64,000 nt of DNA from Oscillospiraceae bacterium (GCA_009780435.1 WRAB01000016.1:1-64000); one strand, 5' to 3'; numbered from the stretch's first letter, positions 15,213 to 24,493 are shown. Made by a program: numbers and translations. Notes: generated by a model from the sequence alone, not told the origin.

Positions 15213-16892
15213 ATGAAACCTATGAGAAGTCACTATATGACCCGGGGCGTGGAACGTGCGCCCCACAGGAGTCTGCTCAAAGCCATGGGTTACACCGACG
15301 AGGAACTACGCCGTCCACTCATCGGCATCGCCAACTCCTTTAACGAGATCGTCCCCGGCCACATCCATCTGCGCACCATCAGCGAAGCGGTGAAAGCCGG
15401 TGTCCGCTCCGCGGGCGGTACGCCCATTGAGTTCGACAACATCGCCATCTGCGACGGCCTAGCCATGGGCCATCCGGGGATGAAATACTCCCTGCCGTCC
15501 AGAGAACTCATCGCCGACTCCTGTGAGAGCATGGCCACGGCCCACCCCTTTGACGGCCTAGTCTTCATCCCCAACTGCGATAAGATCGTCCCCGGGATGC
15601 TCATGGCGGCCACCCGGTTGAATATCCCCGCCATTTTTGTCTCCGGCGGCCCCATGTTGAGCCTCAACGTGGGCGGCAGAGATATTGACCTCAGCAGCGT
15701 CTTCGAGGCCGTGGGCGCCGTCAAGGGCGGGCGGATCGACGAGGCGACCCTGCAGGCCATTGAAGACAACGCCTGTCCCGGCTGCGGCTCCTGCTCCGGC
15801 ATGTTTACCGCCAATTCTATGAACTGTCTCACGGAGGTCATGGGCCTGGGTCTCCCCGGCAACGGCACCATCCCCGCCGTCTACTCCGGCCGGATTCGAT
15901 TGGCAAAAGAGGCGGGTATGCGAGTCGTCGACTTGGTGGAAAAAGACATCAAGCCCCTGGATATCGTCACCGAGGCCGTAGTGGAGAACTGTCTGGCGGC
16001 GGATATGGCCCTGGGGTGCTCCACCAACTCCATCCTGCACCTGACCGCCATCGCCTACGAGTGCGGCATCACGTTGCACATGGATGATATCAATACAATC
16101 AGCGCCAAGACGCCGAATCTCTGTCATCTCTCCCCCGCCGGCCCCCACCACGTCCAGGATCTCATGGCGGCTGGCGGTATCTCGGCGGTTCTGGCGGAGC
16201 TCCTGCGCCACGGCGCCATCGACGGCTCTGTGCGCACCGTCACGGGCAAGACCTTGGCGGAAAACGTGGCGGATGCCGTCATATTGAACCCGGCGGTCAT
16301 CCGGCCCTACGACAACCCTTACAGCGAGAGCGGCGGCATCGCCGCCCTGTTCGGCAACCTGGCCCCGGATGGCTCCGTGGTCAAGCGGAGCGCCGTGGCC
16401 CCGGAGATGCTCCGCCACACGGGCCCCGCACGGGTATACGACAGCGAGGAAGATGCCATCGCCGCCATCTACGGCGGTGAGATCAACCCCGGCGACGTAG
16501 TTGTCATCCGCTTTGAGGGCCCACGGGGCGGCCCCGGTATGCGGGAGATGCTCTCCCCCACCGCCGCCATTGCGGGCATGGGATTGGACAAAGAGGTGGC
16601 CCTCATTACCGATGGCCGGTTCTCCGGCGCCACCCGCGGCGCCTCCATCGGCCACATCTCCCCCGAGGGCGCCGTGGGCGGCACCATCGCCCTGGTGGAA
16701 GAGGGGGATCAAATCGAGATCGACATCCCCAACTACGCACTGAACCTTCTGGTAGACGACGAGACTCTGGCCAAACGCCGGGCGGCCTTCACCCCCCCCG
16801 CCCCCCGGATCAAAAAGGGCTGGCTGGCCCGGTATACCCATCTGGTCACCTCCGCCTCGGAAGGTGCCGTCTTGCGGGTACCGGGCGAGTAG
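15213..16892 (+). CDS. ilvD: Dihydroxy-acid dehydratase
   Basis: This 559-residue iron-sulfur enzyme dehydrates dihydroxyisovalerate or dihydroxymethylvalerate to the 2-oxo acids. The cluster cysteines appear in [27 protein letters not shown] and LGCSTNS, the IlvD/Edd pattern; genomic context makes it IlvD rather than phosphogluconate dehydratase. It begins three bases after ilvC stops and ends the operon, followed by a strong terminator. A long open frame on the opposite strand (15558-16841) is a GC-driven shadow. Confidence 0.96.
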   Translation: MKPMRSHYMTRGVERAPHRSLLKAMGYTDEELRRPLIGIANSFNEIVPGHIHLRTISEAVKAGVRSAGGTPIEFDNIAICDGLAMGHPGMKYSLPSRELIADSCESMATAHPFDGLVFIPNCDKIVPGMLMAATRLNIPAIFVSGGPMLSLNVGGRDIDLSSVFEAVGAVKGGRIDEATLQAIEDNACPGCGSCSGMFTANSMNCLTEVMGLGLPGNGTIPAVYSGRIRLAKEAGMRVVDLVEKDIKPLDIVTEAVVENCLAADMALGCSTNSILHLTAIAYECGITLHMDDINTISAKTPNLCHLSPAGPHHVQDLMAAGGISAVLAELLRHGAIDGSVRTVTGKTLAENVADAVILNPAVIRPYDNPYSESGGIAALFGNLAPDGSVVKRSAVAPEMLRHTGPARVYDSEEDAIAAIYGGEINPGDVVVIRFEGPRGGPGMREMLSPTAAIAGMGLDKEVALITDGRFSGATRGASIGHISPEGAVGGTIALVEEGDQIEIDIPNYALNLLVDDETLAKRRAAFTPPAPRIKKGWLARYTHLVTSASEGAVLRVPGE

Positions 16893-16904
16893 CAGTGTAA
16901 CGTT

Positions 16905-16943
16905 AAACTCTCCCCTGTATGGTTGTCATACAGGGGAGAGTTT
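16905..16943. terminator. Bidirectional terminator between ilvD and a GNAT gene
   Basis: A perfect 17-bp stem (16905-16921 with 16927-16943) has a 5-nt loop and T or A runs on both sides, and lies between two convergent genes. The left arm is almost the same as that of the hairpin at 57959-57997. Confidence 0.9.
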
Positions 16944-16949
16944 TGGTCT

Positions 16950-18179
16950 CTAATACGGCGATAGCTTATGTTTCGCCAAGACTTCCGAGGGTTTTTCCGC
17001 CTCGATGAGTTCTGCGTAGCACTGGCAGGTTTTTGCGAGGACTTTGCCGAGCACTTTCTGCAAAATCGGGTTGTGAAACCGGACATAGGAGTGTAGCGGC
17101 AAGAGTTTTGCACCCACTTCCATCTTGGGCCGGTAACAGGTCTGGGAGGTGTATAGGCGCTTTTTCTTCTTGCGTACGCAATAGATGATATTCTCATAGA
17201 GCAGATGATAATAGAGGTTGTACTCCCGATTGTATGCGTAGTCCATCCCCATGCGCACGTTGATTACGTCGTCTTCGTTTACCAGCAGCTGTGCAAAGCC
17301 GATAATCGTGTCGCCTGTTTTTGCGAGCATCATCTTACAGCATTCGCACAGCTCTTTGCCACACTCGTAGAAATAGCTCGGCGACAGGCGCTCGTGGATC
17401 AGGCGCTGTTTATCTCTCGTCTGGAGGTATAACTCGTGGCACCGGTTGCTCTGTTCTAAGGTCAGGTCTGATGCAGGGATCACTTCGACGGTTAGATCCT
17501 CTTTGCGGCGGTTGCGTTTGTTGCGGATATTGGCCCGGTATTTTTTCTTTAGGCCCATGAGATACTCATCGAAGCCCACACAGCCGTGGTGACATTCGGC
17601 TTCGCAGAGGTGATTGCATTCGTGAACGCCTTCTAAATCTACAAACGTACCGGGCATAAAGTGCATGTGGATAAAGTTCTTGTGCAAATAGTCTGAGGGG
17701 TAAGGCGTAATGTGATCTTTCATAATCACAAGCTTGACCCGCTGGGTCTTTAAGAATTTGAGAATCTCCTCCACCATGGCGTCTATGATGGCAGTTTCAT
17801 GGCCTGCGCACTCGTCTTTTATGTGGATCACATTGTATTCGGCGACGGGAGAGGAGATAAAGGCCGTTTTGAATTTGACGGGGAACATCCGATAGATTGT
17901 TTCAAATGCCCCGGAAAACAGCCCGTGAAAGGCCAGATGATTGTCGATGAAAATATAGGTCCACGCAATCACCTCGTCATCGGCTGACGCCACGGCGAAA
18001 TATCCCTTGAAGTTGTTGTCCAAATTTTTCATCAACGTCTGGATATACTTGGTCTTGTGCTGCACGTTGACCGTGCGCACCAAATCATCCAGCGCAGCGC
18101 TCTCTAACAGTTCTTCGCAGTTGATGATTTTGATCCGGAGATTGTCAATTGACGTATTGTTTATGCTTACTTCAGACAC
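16950..18179 (-). CDS. GNAT/FemAB-like acyltransferase protein
   Basis: This 409-residue protein resembles the peptidogalycan biosynthesis/BioF2-like acetyltransferase family, a double GNAT fold. The second half has a typical pattern: a basic helix GLKKKYRANIRNKRNRR (about residues 220-236), then LYLQTRDKQR, and a central strand-rich segment ending with NLYYHLLYENIIYC. A cluster of Cys and His (HECNHLCEAECHHGC, about 200-214) is unusual for the family and could bind a metal. The GTG start at 18179 is chosen because GGAGGTG lies just upstream; an ATG 45 bases earlier lacks a site. The substrate is unknown. Confidence 0.65.
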   Translation of the reverse strand: MSEVSINNTSIDNLRIKIINCEELLESAALDDLVRTVNVQHKTKYIQTLMKNLDNNFKGYFAVASADDEVIAWTYIFIDNHLAFHGLFSGAFETIYRMFPVKFKTAFISSPVAEYNVIHIKDECAGHETAIIDAMVEEILKFLKTQRVKLVIMKDHITPYPSDYLHKNFIHMHFMPGTFVDLEGVHECNHLCEAECHHGCVGFDEYLMGLKKKYRANIRNKRNRRKEDLTVEVIPASDLTLEQSNRCHELYLQTRDKQRLIHERLSPSYFYECGKELCECCKMMLAKTGDTIIGFAQLLVNEDDVINVRMGMDYAYNREYNLYYHLLYENIIYCVRKKKKRLYTSQTCYRPKMEVGAKLLPLHSYVRFHNPILQKVLGKVLAKTCQCYAELIEAEKPSEVLAKHKLSPY

Positions 18180-18331
18180 AATGGCACCTCCATCCTCTGC
18201 GTAAATCCGCTCTAATAGCATCATTCTAACACAACACCATCACCGTGTCCAAGCTATTTTTTGTTGTTTCTCCTGGCTGTGAGCAGGGAAACAGCGTTGA
18301 TTTAAATTTGTTCTCCCCCTGGTAGGGGAAA

Positions 18332-18360
18332 TTGACAGCGTGAGGATCGTGCGGTATACT
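18332..18360 (+). promoter_or_regulatory. Promoter of the 6S-like RNA
   Basis: TTGACA (18332-18337) and TATACT (18355-18360) are separated by exactly 17 bp. The expected start, near 18367, is the first base of a long closing stem. Confidence 0.85.
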
Positions 18361-18366
18361 GACAGA

Positions 18367-18604
18367 GTAGTTCAAACTGCCGGAGGGTTTCCAATGATTA
18401 TAATCCGTTAGCAAAACAATATATGCCAAAGGAGTGCAGGGTAGCGCTTCCCGTTTCAGCCGCCGCAATGCGGTCTGTTTCTGATGGCAAATTTGTAAGG
18501 TAACGGACAAAATCGGATTTTTGGTTTGAACTGCGGCCCATTTCAGGGTTTATTTCGTCTTTCCAAAATTGCGTCAAGGTCTATGGCCTGGGCGCAATTT
18601 TTTT
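18367..18604 (+). ncRNA. Structured small RNA, 6S RNA-like
   Basis: From the predicted start, 18367-18377 pairs with 18524-18534 to form an 11-bp closing stem (GTTCAAAC with GTTTGAAC at its core). After an internal bubble of about 25 by 16 nt, TCCGTTA (18404-18410) pairs with TAACGGA (18501-18507), then TGCCA (18424-18428) with TGGCA (18485-18489), with smaller hairpins at the tip. A 168-nt rod with a large central bubble behind a strong promoter is the 6S RNA plan. A terminator follows at 18566-18604. No open frame is present. Identity as 6S is inference. Confidence 0.6.
18566..18604 (+). terminator. Terminator of the 6S-like RNA
   Basis: AAATTGCG (18566-18573) pairs with CGCAATTT (18593-18600), extended by inner pairs, and is followed by four more T. 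Confidence 0.85.
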
Positions 18605-18617
18605 GTGAAGTTATTTC

Positions 18618-18647
18618 GTGTTTCCCCGCCTGGGGCGGGGGAAACAC
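18618..18647. repeat. GC-rich perfect hairpin
   Basis: GTGTTTCCCCGCC (18618-18630) is complementary to the following GGCGGGGGAAACAC with one bulged G. There is no T run, so it is not a classical terminator. Its role is unclear. Confidence 0.55.
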
Positions 18648-18735
18648 AGTGCCAACGCAATACAAATTTATATCAATAAGGTGGTTATTATTTTATGATG
18701 AAAAGATTCCTGCGGCACAGTCCGCCTTTTTACGC

Positions 18736-18766
18736 CTTCCTGTATGTAATGTTTAACACAGGAAGG
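18736..18766 (+). promoter_or_regulatory. Hairpin over the DUF1062 leader
   Basis: CCTTCCTGT and ACAGGAAGG flank a 12-13-nt loop just upstream of the AAGG that serves the TTG start at 18777. It could limit ribosome access. This is inference. Confidence 0.35.
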
Positions 18767-18776
18767 GTAAGGATAC

Positions 18777-19328
18777 TTGAAACACATACAATGGACGGCG
18801 CAGATCAAACATGCGCCAACAGTGGAAAAATACTGCAAGCGATGCGGATGTAAAACAGCCTTCGTATCCAGCAATCTGTTTCGCATCAACGCACAACAGA
18901 GACATTTGGACGTCTGGCTCATCTATCGGTGCGGCGTCTGTGATACCACATGGAACCTGACAGTTCTCTCCCGCATCAATCCCCACTCGATTGCGCCGGA
19001 GACACTGCAAAGATTCCAGGACAACGACCCCGATCTGGCCATGCGTTACGCCTTGGATACGCCGCTCATCCGACAAAACGGCGGCGAGCCGAGGCTTCCC
19101 GTCATTGAAATAACGGGGCCGCCGACGGAGCTGACCGAACCGGTGCGCATCCACCTCCGATCTGAGCACCCGACGGAGATCAAGATTTTAACCGTACTGC
19201 GGGATCAACTCGGTCTGTCCCGCAGTGCGCTTGAACGGATGCACGAGACCGGCAGGCTCCGGATCATCTCTGGGCAGAGCCTAAAAAAGTGTAAGCTGGC
19301 AGGTGAGGTGGTCATTGAGATCAATTGA
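18777..19328 (+). CDS. DUF1062 domain protein
   Basis: This 183-residue protein fits the DUF1062 family: an N-terminal zinc-ribbon-like region with CKRCGCKT (about residues 20-27) and CGVCDTTWNLT (about 52-62), the segment SSNLFRINAQQRHLDVWLIYRC, and a C-terminal helical part. The four cysteines probably bind zinc. Function is unknown. The only credible start is TTG at 18777 behind GGTAAGGA; a hairpin covers the leader. It is followed by a hairpin shared with the next, convergent gene. Confidence 0.8.
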   Translation: MKHIQWTAQIKHAPTVEKYCKRCGCKTAFVSSNLFRINAQQRHLDVWLIYRCGVCDTTWNLTVLSRINPHSIAPETLQRFQDNDPDLAMRYALDTPLIRQNGGEPRLPVIEITGPPTELTEPVRIHLRSEHPTEIKILTVLRDQLGLSRSALERMHETGRLRIISGQSLKKCKLAGEVVIEIN

Positions 19329-19344
19329 TGCGCCCTGCTGCGTC

Positions 19345-19382
19345 AAAACAGAGCGGATGCCTTTTGCGGGGTGTCCGCTCTG
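19345..19382. terminator. Terminator between convergent genes
   Basis: CAGAGCGGA (19349-19357) pairs perfectly with TCCGCTCTG (19374-19382). On the minus strand TTTTG follows, which suits the leftward lipoprotein gene. Confidence 0.7.
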
Positions 19383-19393
19383 TCTGTGTATGT

Positions 19394-20749
19394 TTATTCG
19401 GGTTGAAATTGTTCCGACACAAAGGACTGCACCTTATTTTGGATTATCTGCGCAGTTGCTTCTGCCGTTCTATTGTCCTGGAAGAAGGCCTCTGCCTCTT
19501 CGGAGACGATATTCCAAATATCTATATCCAGCCGTGCGACACGGGTGACAGATTCTAAAATGCTGCGGAATCGTTCTATGTCATACGCTGTGGCGTATCC
19601 GACCACAATCTCGTAAAAATCTGGCGAATCATGTTCACCTAATCCCAAAGTAAAACCTGGATTCTCGATAGAAATATTAAGCTCTATCCCATCCATATGG
19701 ATTGGGATGCCTGCTAAAAATTGATGCGTTTCAAAGAAATCTTCAAAAAACGCCGGCATATAAAATTGCCGAACAAAAGACCAGGCCACATCTTTGTGTT
19801 CCGATAGAGCTGATATGGAAAAACTGGCATCGTATCGGATCGCATGTCCCGTCCCGTAGGGCGCTGGAAACCCAATGGGAACCATCTGTTCAAAATAAAA
19901 ATCGAAGAGCTGTAGAAAATTAGGTTGTGCAAAGCTTTGCCACATCATAAGCTGCCGTTCTTGTTGAATTAAATCGGCCTCAAAAACAAGGCCATAGGGC
20001 AGTGGCGGCGCATAGGTTTTTACGATCTCCAAAAGTCTTTGAAAGGCATCTGAGTCAAAATATGTAGTGCCTGTACCCCAGTCAACAAAATCATCTATTA
20101 AAGATTCCAGCATGAGGTGTAACAACGAATACCGGACGATGTTTGGGTTCAATAAATATCCATCAAACTCCGTTTCTTCTAAGGTTCTAAGCATATCATC
20201 GAATGTCCAGCCCATTTCCGTGCCAAGCCGAGCGGCGTCCCCTACGGCAACGCTGAGGCGGAAGAAATAGGGCAGTTCATAGAGCGATTCCCCTGTACTG
20301 ACGGCGTCTAAAATATGTGCCGGGAAACTGTCCCGGCCAAGGCTGGGGTCGAGATCAATAAACTCATATAAATCCGCCAACAGGCCCCGTGTGGCGAGCC
20401 GGTGGGAAGGGATGTGACGGCGGAGCACACACCAACCATCCGCATAAAAAATAATGTCCGGAATCTGGCCCGTTGCAAATTCTGCTTGCAATTTTGGAAT
20501 GTCAAGCTCACAAAATTCTAAAATTTCAATGCGATAGGTTTCATTTTGATAGTTAAATGCCGCCACCTCTGATGCGAGTAAAGAATGAAGCGGTGAGGCC
20601 GTAACAAGTGCGAGTGTAAGCGTATGGTATGCGATTGTCTCTATTTCTGGCTCTATTTCGGGTACTGGTTCTGGTTCCGGCGCTGTACAGGCGGAAAGAA
20701 AGAGAATGAACAAGAGAGAACAGAGCAGGCATATCCATTTTCTATTCAT
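19394..20749 (-). CDS. Extracellular solute-binding lipoprotein, family 1 type
   Basis: This 451-residue lipoprotein starts MNRKWICLLCSLLFILFLSAC, a signal peptide with lipobox LSAC (Cys 21). A Pro/Glu-rich linker and a long binding-protein domain follow, with features of the carbohydrate-type family (FATGQIPDIIFYADG near residue 95 and repeated aromatic patches). ATG 20749 is chosen because GAGGTG precedes it. No ABC permease or ATPase gene is adjacent, so it is an orphan: it may serve a distant transporter or a sensor. The sequence is quite divergent, so the substrate cannot be guessed. Confidence 0.75.
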   Translation of the reverse strand: MNRKWICLLCSLLFILFLSACTAPEPEPVPEIEPEIETIAYHTLTLALVTASPLHSLLASEVAAFNYQNETYRIEILEFCELDIPKLQAEFATGQIPDIIFYADGWCVLRRHIPSHRLATRGLLADLYEFIDLDPSLGRDSFPAHILDAVSTGESLYELPYFFRLSVAVGDAARLGTEMGWTFDDMLRTLEETEFDGYLLNPNIVRYSLLHLMLESLIDDFVDWGTGTTYFDSDAFQRLLEIVKTYAPPLPYGLVFEADLIQQERQLMMWQSFAQPNFLQLFDFYFEQMVPIGFPAPYGTGHAIRYDASFSISALSEHKDVAWSFVRQFYMPAFFEDFFETHQFLAGIPIHMDGIELNISIENPGFTLGLGEHDSPDFYEIVVGYATAYDIERFRSILESVTRVARLDIDIWNIVSEEAEAFFQDNRTAEATAQIIQNKVQSFVSEQFQPE

Positions 20750-20782
20750 AAAGCACCTCGGTTTTTTAGAATGATAAAAAAT

Positions 20783-20795
20783 GCGGGGCATCCGC
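20783..20795 (-). terminator. Weak terminator after the TauE-type exporter
   Basis: A GCGG/CCGC stem (20783-20786 with 20792-20795) is followed on the minus strand by ATTTTTTAT. Confidence 0.5.
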
Positions 20796-20798
20796 TCT

Positions 20799-21551
20799 TT
20801 AACGAAAGAATACGTTTCTTATAACCAGCATAGTGCCGCTCAATAGCAACAGGGCGACAACGGCGTGTTTCATTTTGACCTCGTCAATATATTTATCTGC
20901 TTTTCTGCCAAGCGCCATTCCAATTACTACAGCGGGAAGCAGTGCAATGGTTATAAGAAAAATTTGTCTGTTGAAGATGCCTGTTGCCCAGTACAACAAA
21001 ACTCTAAATACATTTTCAAATAAAAAGACGAAGCACGTATTTGACCGAAATTGCTGTTTGTTGTCTGTGGTTTTACTGAAATAAACGGCTACGAGCGCCC
21101 CAATACCAAAGATGCCCGTTAAAATGCCAGAGACAAGTCCGGTAAGAGCCAATATAACCCGATTGTTCTTTTTCACTTGTGAATCTGTCTTTTTGTGTGC
21201 AATTTGAAGTGCCATTCCCACAATGACCAGCCCTAAAATGGCTCTTAGAAGCCAGTCAGGCCCCATCTTCAAGAAAAATGTCCCGGGAATCAGCCCGATT
21301 ACCATTAAAATAGCTAAGGGGAGCGCACGCTTGAATGTAATGGAGTTGCGTTCATGCCAGGCCATGTATCCATTTGTGGGTACGCTCATAAGCAAATCAA
21401 CAGGGGTGGTTACAGTATTGGGGACGACAAAAGAAAACAGGGAACCCATAACGAGTGTATTCCCAAATCCGGTGATTGCTTTGATAAAAAACGCAAGAAG
21501 TGTAGATAAAAATAAAAAGGCACCTTCCCACGACAATATAATATCTAACAT
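20799..21551 (-). CDS. TauE/SafE family membrane permease
   Basis: This 250-residue protein has about eight hydrophobic segments and the duplicated glycine motifs of the TauE/SafE (DUF81) family: FFIKAITGFGNTLVMGSLFSF near the N-terminus and GLVSGILTGIFGIGALV in the middle. Family members export sulfite, sulfoacetate or other organic sulfur anions; the substrate here is unknown. It starts at ATG 21551 behind GAGGCG and lies upstream of the orphan binding-protein gene in the same direction, with about 50 bp and a weak terminator between them. Confidence 0.85.
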   Translation of the reverse strand: MLDIILSWEGAFLFLSTLLAFFIKAITGFGNTLVMGSLFSFVVPNTVTTPVDLLMSVPTNGYMAWHERNSITFKRALPLAILMVIGLIPGTFFLKMGPDWLLRAILGLVIVGMALQIAHKKTDSQVKKNNRVILALTGLVSGILTGIFGIGALVAVYFSKTTDNKQQFRSNTCFVFLFENVFRVLLYWATGIFNRQIFLITIALLPAVVIGMALGRKADKYIDEVKMKHAVVALLLLSGTMLVIRNVFFR

Positions 21552-21717
21552 GATTACGCCTCATCGCCATCTAGCTACACACAGGGCGTAGCAAATATTT
21601 CTACGCCAAGTATATCACGCCGATTGAGGGGCGTCCATCCTTTCCCACATTTCCGCCCCTTTCCCGTGGAGAAAATAGACAATCGGACAGCGGAGAATGA
21701 CTACATTTTTATGGTAA

Positions 21718-21733
21718 CCTAAGTATACTTAGG
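21718..21733. promoter_or_regulatory. 16-bp perfect palindrome upstream of spoIIE
   Basis: CCTAAGTATACTTAGG is a perfect palindrome 41 bp before the spoIIE start codon. No clear sigma-A -35/-10 pair or exact Spo0A box was recognised in 21552-21773, so this may be an operator. Confidence 0.5.
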
Positions 21734-21773
21734 ACAAGCAATCGTTGCATGTCGATCTCCGGAGGTAATACTT

Positions 21774-24122
21774 ATGTCTACTATAAAGCGCAGGCTGGGG
21801 CGGATCAGTACAGATTTGACCCTCAAAGGGGAGGTGGTATTGGGGCGGCCGGAGATTGTCCGGGCGGGTCAGTGCCTGGTGCGGTTTCTCCTGGCATTTA
21901 CCCTCTCCCAGGCAGAGATTTTCGGGGGTTACACTCCCTTTGGCGTCGCCATCGTGGCCATATCCGGGCCGGGGTTTACGGGACTCATGGCCCTTTGTGG
22001 CGTGGTGCTGGGGAGCTACATAGGGAATGAATTCGTCTGGGGTCTCAAGTACATGGCCATGTCGGTTCTGGTATTCGCCGCCAGTTTCACCTTCCACGAC
22101 CTGTCCTATTACAGACGAAATTGGTTCATGCCCACCGTGGCCGCCTTTATGGCCGCCTGTACGGGATTCGTCTATGCCCAAGACCTGGGCTGGACTGTCG
22201 AGGCCACGGTGTTTTTCCTCACGGAGACGGCCCTGGTGGGCGGCGGGGCCTACTTCTTCCAGATCGCCCTGTCCGGCTGGGGCCGGGAGATTCCGGAGGA
22301 TTTGGGGGCCGTCCAGCGGACGGTGAGTATTTTGATCCTCATGGGCGCTGTTTTGATCACTCTATCTTCCGTCACTTTTTTGGCCGGGATCTCTCTGGGG
22401 CGGCTTTTGGCGCTGTTTATCCTCATGAGCACCGCCTATCGGAGCGGCGCAGGCTCCGGTAGCGCCGTAGGGGCGGCCCTGGGGCTCTCTATGGACGCGG
22501 CGTTGGGAGGGGTGCCTTTCTTCTCCATGGCCTACGCCTTCTCCGGCCTCTTATCCGGTGTCTTCGCCCGCCACGGGAAAATTCTGTTCACATTCAGCTT
22601 TATCCTCGCAAAAACAGTGGCCGTCCTCTGGACTTGGGATACCGTCCTGTATACCGCGGCACTCTATGAGGTCTTTTTGATCTCGGCCTTTTTCCTCATA
22701 TCCCCCGCCCATGTCCTGGGCAAATTCACAGTTGATCTGGGGGACACCGCCAGCTACTATGGCGGGGTGCGAATCAAGGCCTACGCCAAGGATCGGATGC
22801 GGCATCTGGGCCGGGCCTTTCACGCCCTGTATGAGACGGTGCACACACCAACTTCTTGGCGCAACAACGACAACGACATCGCCACCGTGTTTGACCGGGC
22901 GGCGGAACTCTGCTGTCGCAAGTGTCCCCAATCCGCCATCTGTTGGCACCGAGAATACGAGTCCACCGTGGACGTGATGAACAACGTCACCGCCCCCATG
23001 TTAAAGCGGGGTCAATTGAAGCGGGAAGATTTCCCACAGCACTTCGCCGAACACTGCAAAAATCTCGACGCCTATATCGCCGCCGCCAACGACGAGTTGA
23101 AAGCCCTCACCTATCGCAAACAGTTTTTGAGCCGCCTGCAAGAGGCCCGAACCGCCATGTGTATGCAGTACCAGGACATGGGCGCAATACTAGAGACCCT
23201 TGCCCGGGACTTGGACACGGACTTGACCCATGAACCCTTCCGGGAGAAGCGGCTCCACCGCTATCTCCGCAGTCGGGATATGGAGGCGGAGGCGGCGGTA
23301 TTCCGGGATCGAAACGGGAGGCTGCACGCCGAGGTCAAAGCCGGCAGTCTGAGCGCCCTCACCAAAGACCCGGATCATCTGGCCAAGCTCTCCGCCGTCC
23401 TGGGCGTGCGTCTCTGCCAAAAGCGAAAAAAGGTGGACTCCAACAGCCAGACAATGGGCCTCATGGAAGCGGAACCTCTGGCGGCAACCGTGGGAATCGC
23501 CTCTGTCAAGCGGAAGGGACAAGTGGTCAGCGGGGACCGGGGGACCTCCTTCAAAACCGACGATGGCAACCTCTATGTGATCCTCTCCGACGGCATGGGT
23601 ACGGGAGACGGGGCCGCCAGAGAGAGCGGGCAGGCCATCCATATCTTAGAGCAGTTTCTAAAAGCGGGTCTCCACCCGGCGGCGGCCATGAAGTTGATGA
23701 ACACCGCCCTCCAGGCAAAAAACGGACAGGCGCCGGGGTTTGCCACGGTGGATCTCATGGGCGTCAACCTCTTTACGGGCGAGACCAAACTGTTCAAATA
23801 CGGCGCCGCCCCCACCTATGTCAAGCGGGGTCGGGCCATCCGGGCCATCCGGGGAGAGAGCTTGGCCGCGGGGCTCGTATCCGGCGACGGGCGGCGGCCC
23901 GATACGGTCACCATGCGTTTAGAGCCGGGCAATTTCGCCGTCATCTCCTCCGACGGCATCTCTCAATCGGAAGACGATACGTGGCTCCGCTCCCTTATGG
24001 CGGACTACACCGGTACAGACGCCAAAGAGTTGGCCCGCCATATCTTAGAGGCCGCCCTGAAGCGATTCGGCAGTGAGGACGACATGACCGTGCTGACGAT
24101 TTTCTTGGAAGAACGACCTTGA
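21774..24122 (+). CDS. spoIIE: Stage II sporulation protein E, serine phosphatase
   Basis: This 782-residue protein activates sigma-F in the forespore by dephosphorylating the anti-anti-sigma factor SpoIIAA. The first 310 residues hold about ten hydrophobic membrane segments, a central region follows, and the C-terminal 200 residues form the PP2C phosphatase. Metal-binding Asp motifs are visible as LSDGMGTGDGA, SSDGISQSEDD and EDDMTVL. The length fits full SpoIIE (about 800-830), so this is not one of the small soluble phosphatases. GGAGG lies nine bases before ATG 21774. Presence of this gene is strong evidence for endospore formation. Confidence 0.96.
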   Translation: MSTIKRRLGRISTDLTLKGEVVLGRPEIVRAGQCLVRFLLAFTLSQAEIFGGYTPFGVAIVAISGPGFTGLMALCGVVLGSYIGNEFVWGLKYMAMSVLVFAASFTFHDLSYYRRNWFMPTVAAFMAACTGFVYAQDLGWTVEATVFFLTETALVGGGAYFFQIALSGWGREIPEDLGAVQRTVSILILMGAVLITLSSVTFLAGISLGRLLALFILMSTAYRSGAGSGSAVGAALGLSMDAALGGVPFFSMAYAFSGLLSGVFARHGKILFTFSFILAKTVAVLWTWDTVLYTAALYEVFLISAFFLISPAHVLGKFTVDLGDTASYYGGVRIKAYAKDRMRHLGRAFHALYETVHTPTSWRNNDNDIATVFDRAAELCCRKCPQSAICWHREYESTVDVMNNVTAPMLKRGQLKREDFPQHFAEHCKNLDAYIAAANDELKALTYRKQFLSRLQEARTAMCMQYQDMGAILETLARDLDTDLTHEPFREKRLHRYLRSRDMEAEAAVFRDRNGRLHAEVKAGSLSALTKDPDHLAKLSAVLGVRLCQKRKKVDSNSQTMGLMEAEPLAATVGIASVKRKGQVVSGDRGTSFKTDDGNLYVILSDGMGTGDGAARESGQAIHILEQFLKAGLHPAAAMKLMNTALQAKNGQAPGFATVDLMGVNLFTGETKLFKYGAAPTYVKRGRAIRAIRGESLAAGLVSGDGRRPDTVTMRLEPGNFAVISSDGISQSEDDTWLRSLMADYTGTDAKELARHILEAALKRFGSEDDMTVLTIFLEERP

Positions 24123-24197
24123 TCCAACTGTATATTCCCAAAAAAATCCGGGCAGACTTGTCTTACGAAACAACTTGCTTAATGGAGTGAATACGAT

Positions 24198-24470
24198 ATG
24201 GTAAAAGGTGTGACACGCCGCGTGATTGTGGTAAAGACGCCGGATCCGCGCTATTTTGAAGAAGCAATTTTCATCGTCAAAGAAGATGTCAGTGTCGGCG
24301 GAGCCGATGTGGACAAGGTGTTACAAGAGGCCCAAGCTGTCGCCCACAACTACGTGAAGCACAACGTCTACAAGCGGAGGATTTTAGCCAGAATCCCGCC
24401 TCTGGGTTATCTCATAGCGGGCGCTTTGCTCTCGGCGGGGGCATTTGGGTTGACCCATTGGTTGCTTTGA
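24198..24470 (+). CDS. Small conserved protein with C-terminal membrane helix
   Basis: This 90-residue protein has a soluble N-terminal part (MVKGVTRRVIVVKTPDPRYFEEAIFIV) and one hydrophobic segment at residues 68-89. Similar small proteins follow sporulation or cell-wall genes in clostridia, but I cannot name a family with confidence. GGAGTG precedes the ATG. It lies 75 bp after spoIIE, followed by a strong terminator, so it may be the last gene of the spoIIE transcript. Confidence 0.7.
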   Translation: MVKGVTRRVIVVKTPDPRYFEEAIFIVKEDVSVGGADVDKVLQEAQAVAHNYVKHNVYKRRILARIPPLGYLIAGALLSAGAFGLTHWLL

Positions 24471-24493
24471 TTTCGGCTCTCCATGTACAGCAC

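Noticed and set aside
15558..16841. A 427-codon open frame opposite ilvD
   Set aside because: It is antisense to a gene with clear catalytic motifs, has no family motif or ribosome site, and is rich in Gly/Val/Asp/His as expected for the shadow of a GC-biased gene.
18670..18850. A 50-codon frame starting MMKRFLRHSPP ahead of DUF1062
   Set aside because: It overlaps DUF1062 in another frame, lacks family support and runs through the leader hairpin; DUF1062 has the conserved cysteines.
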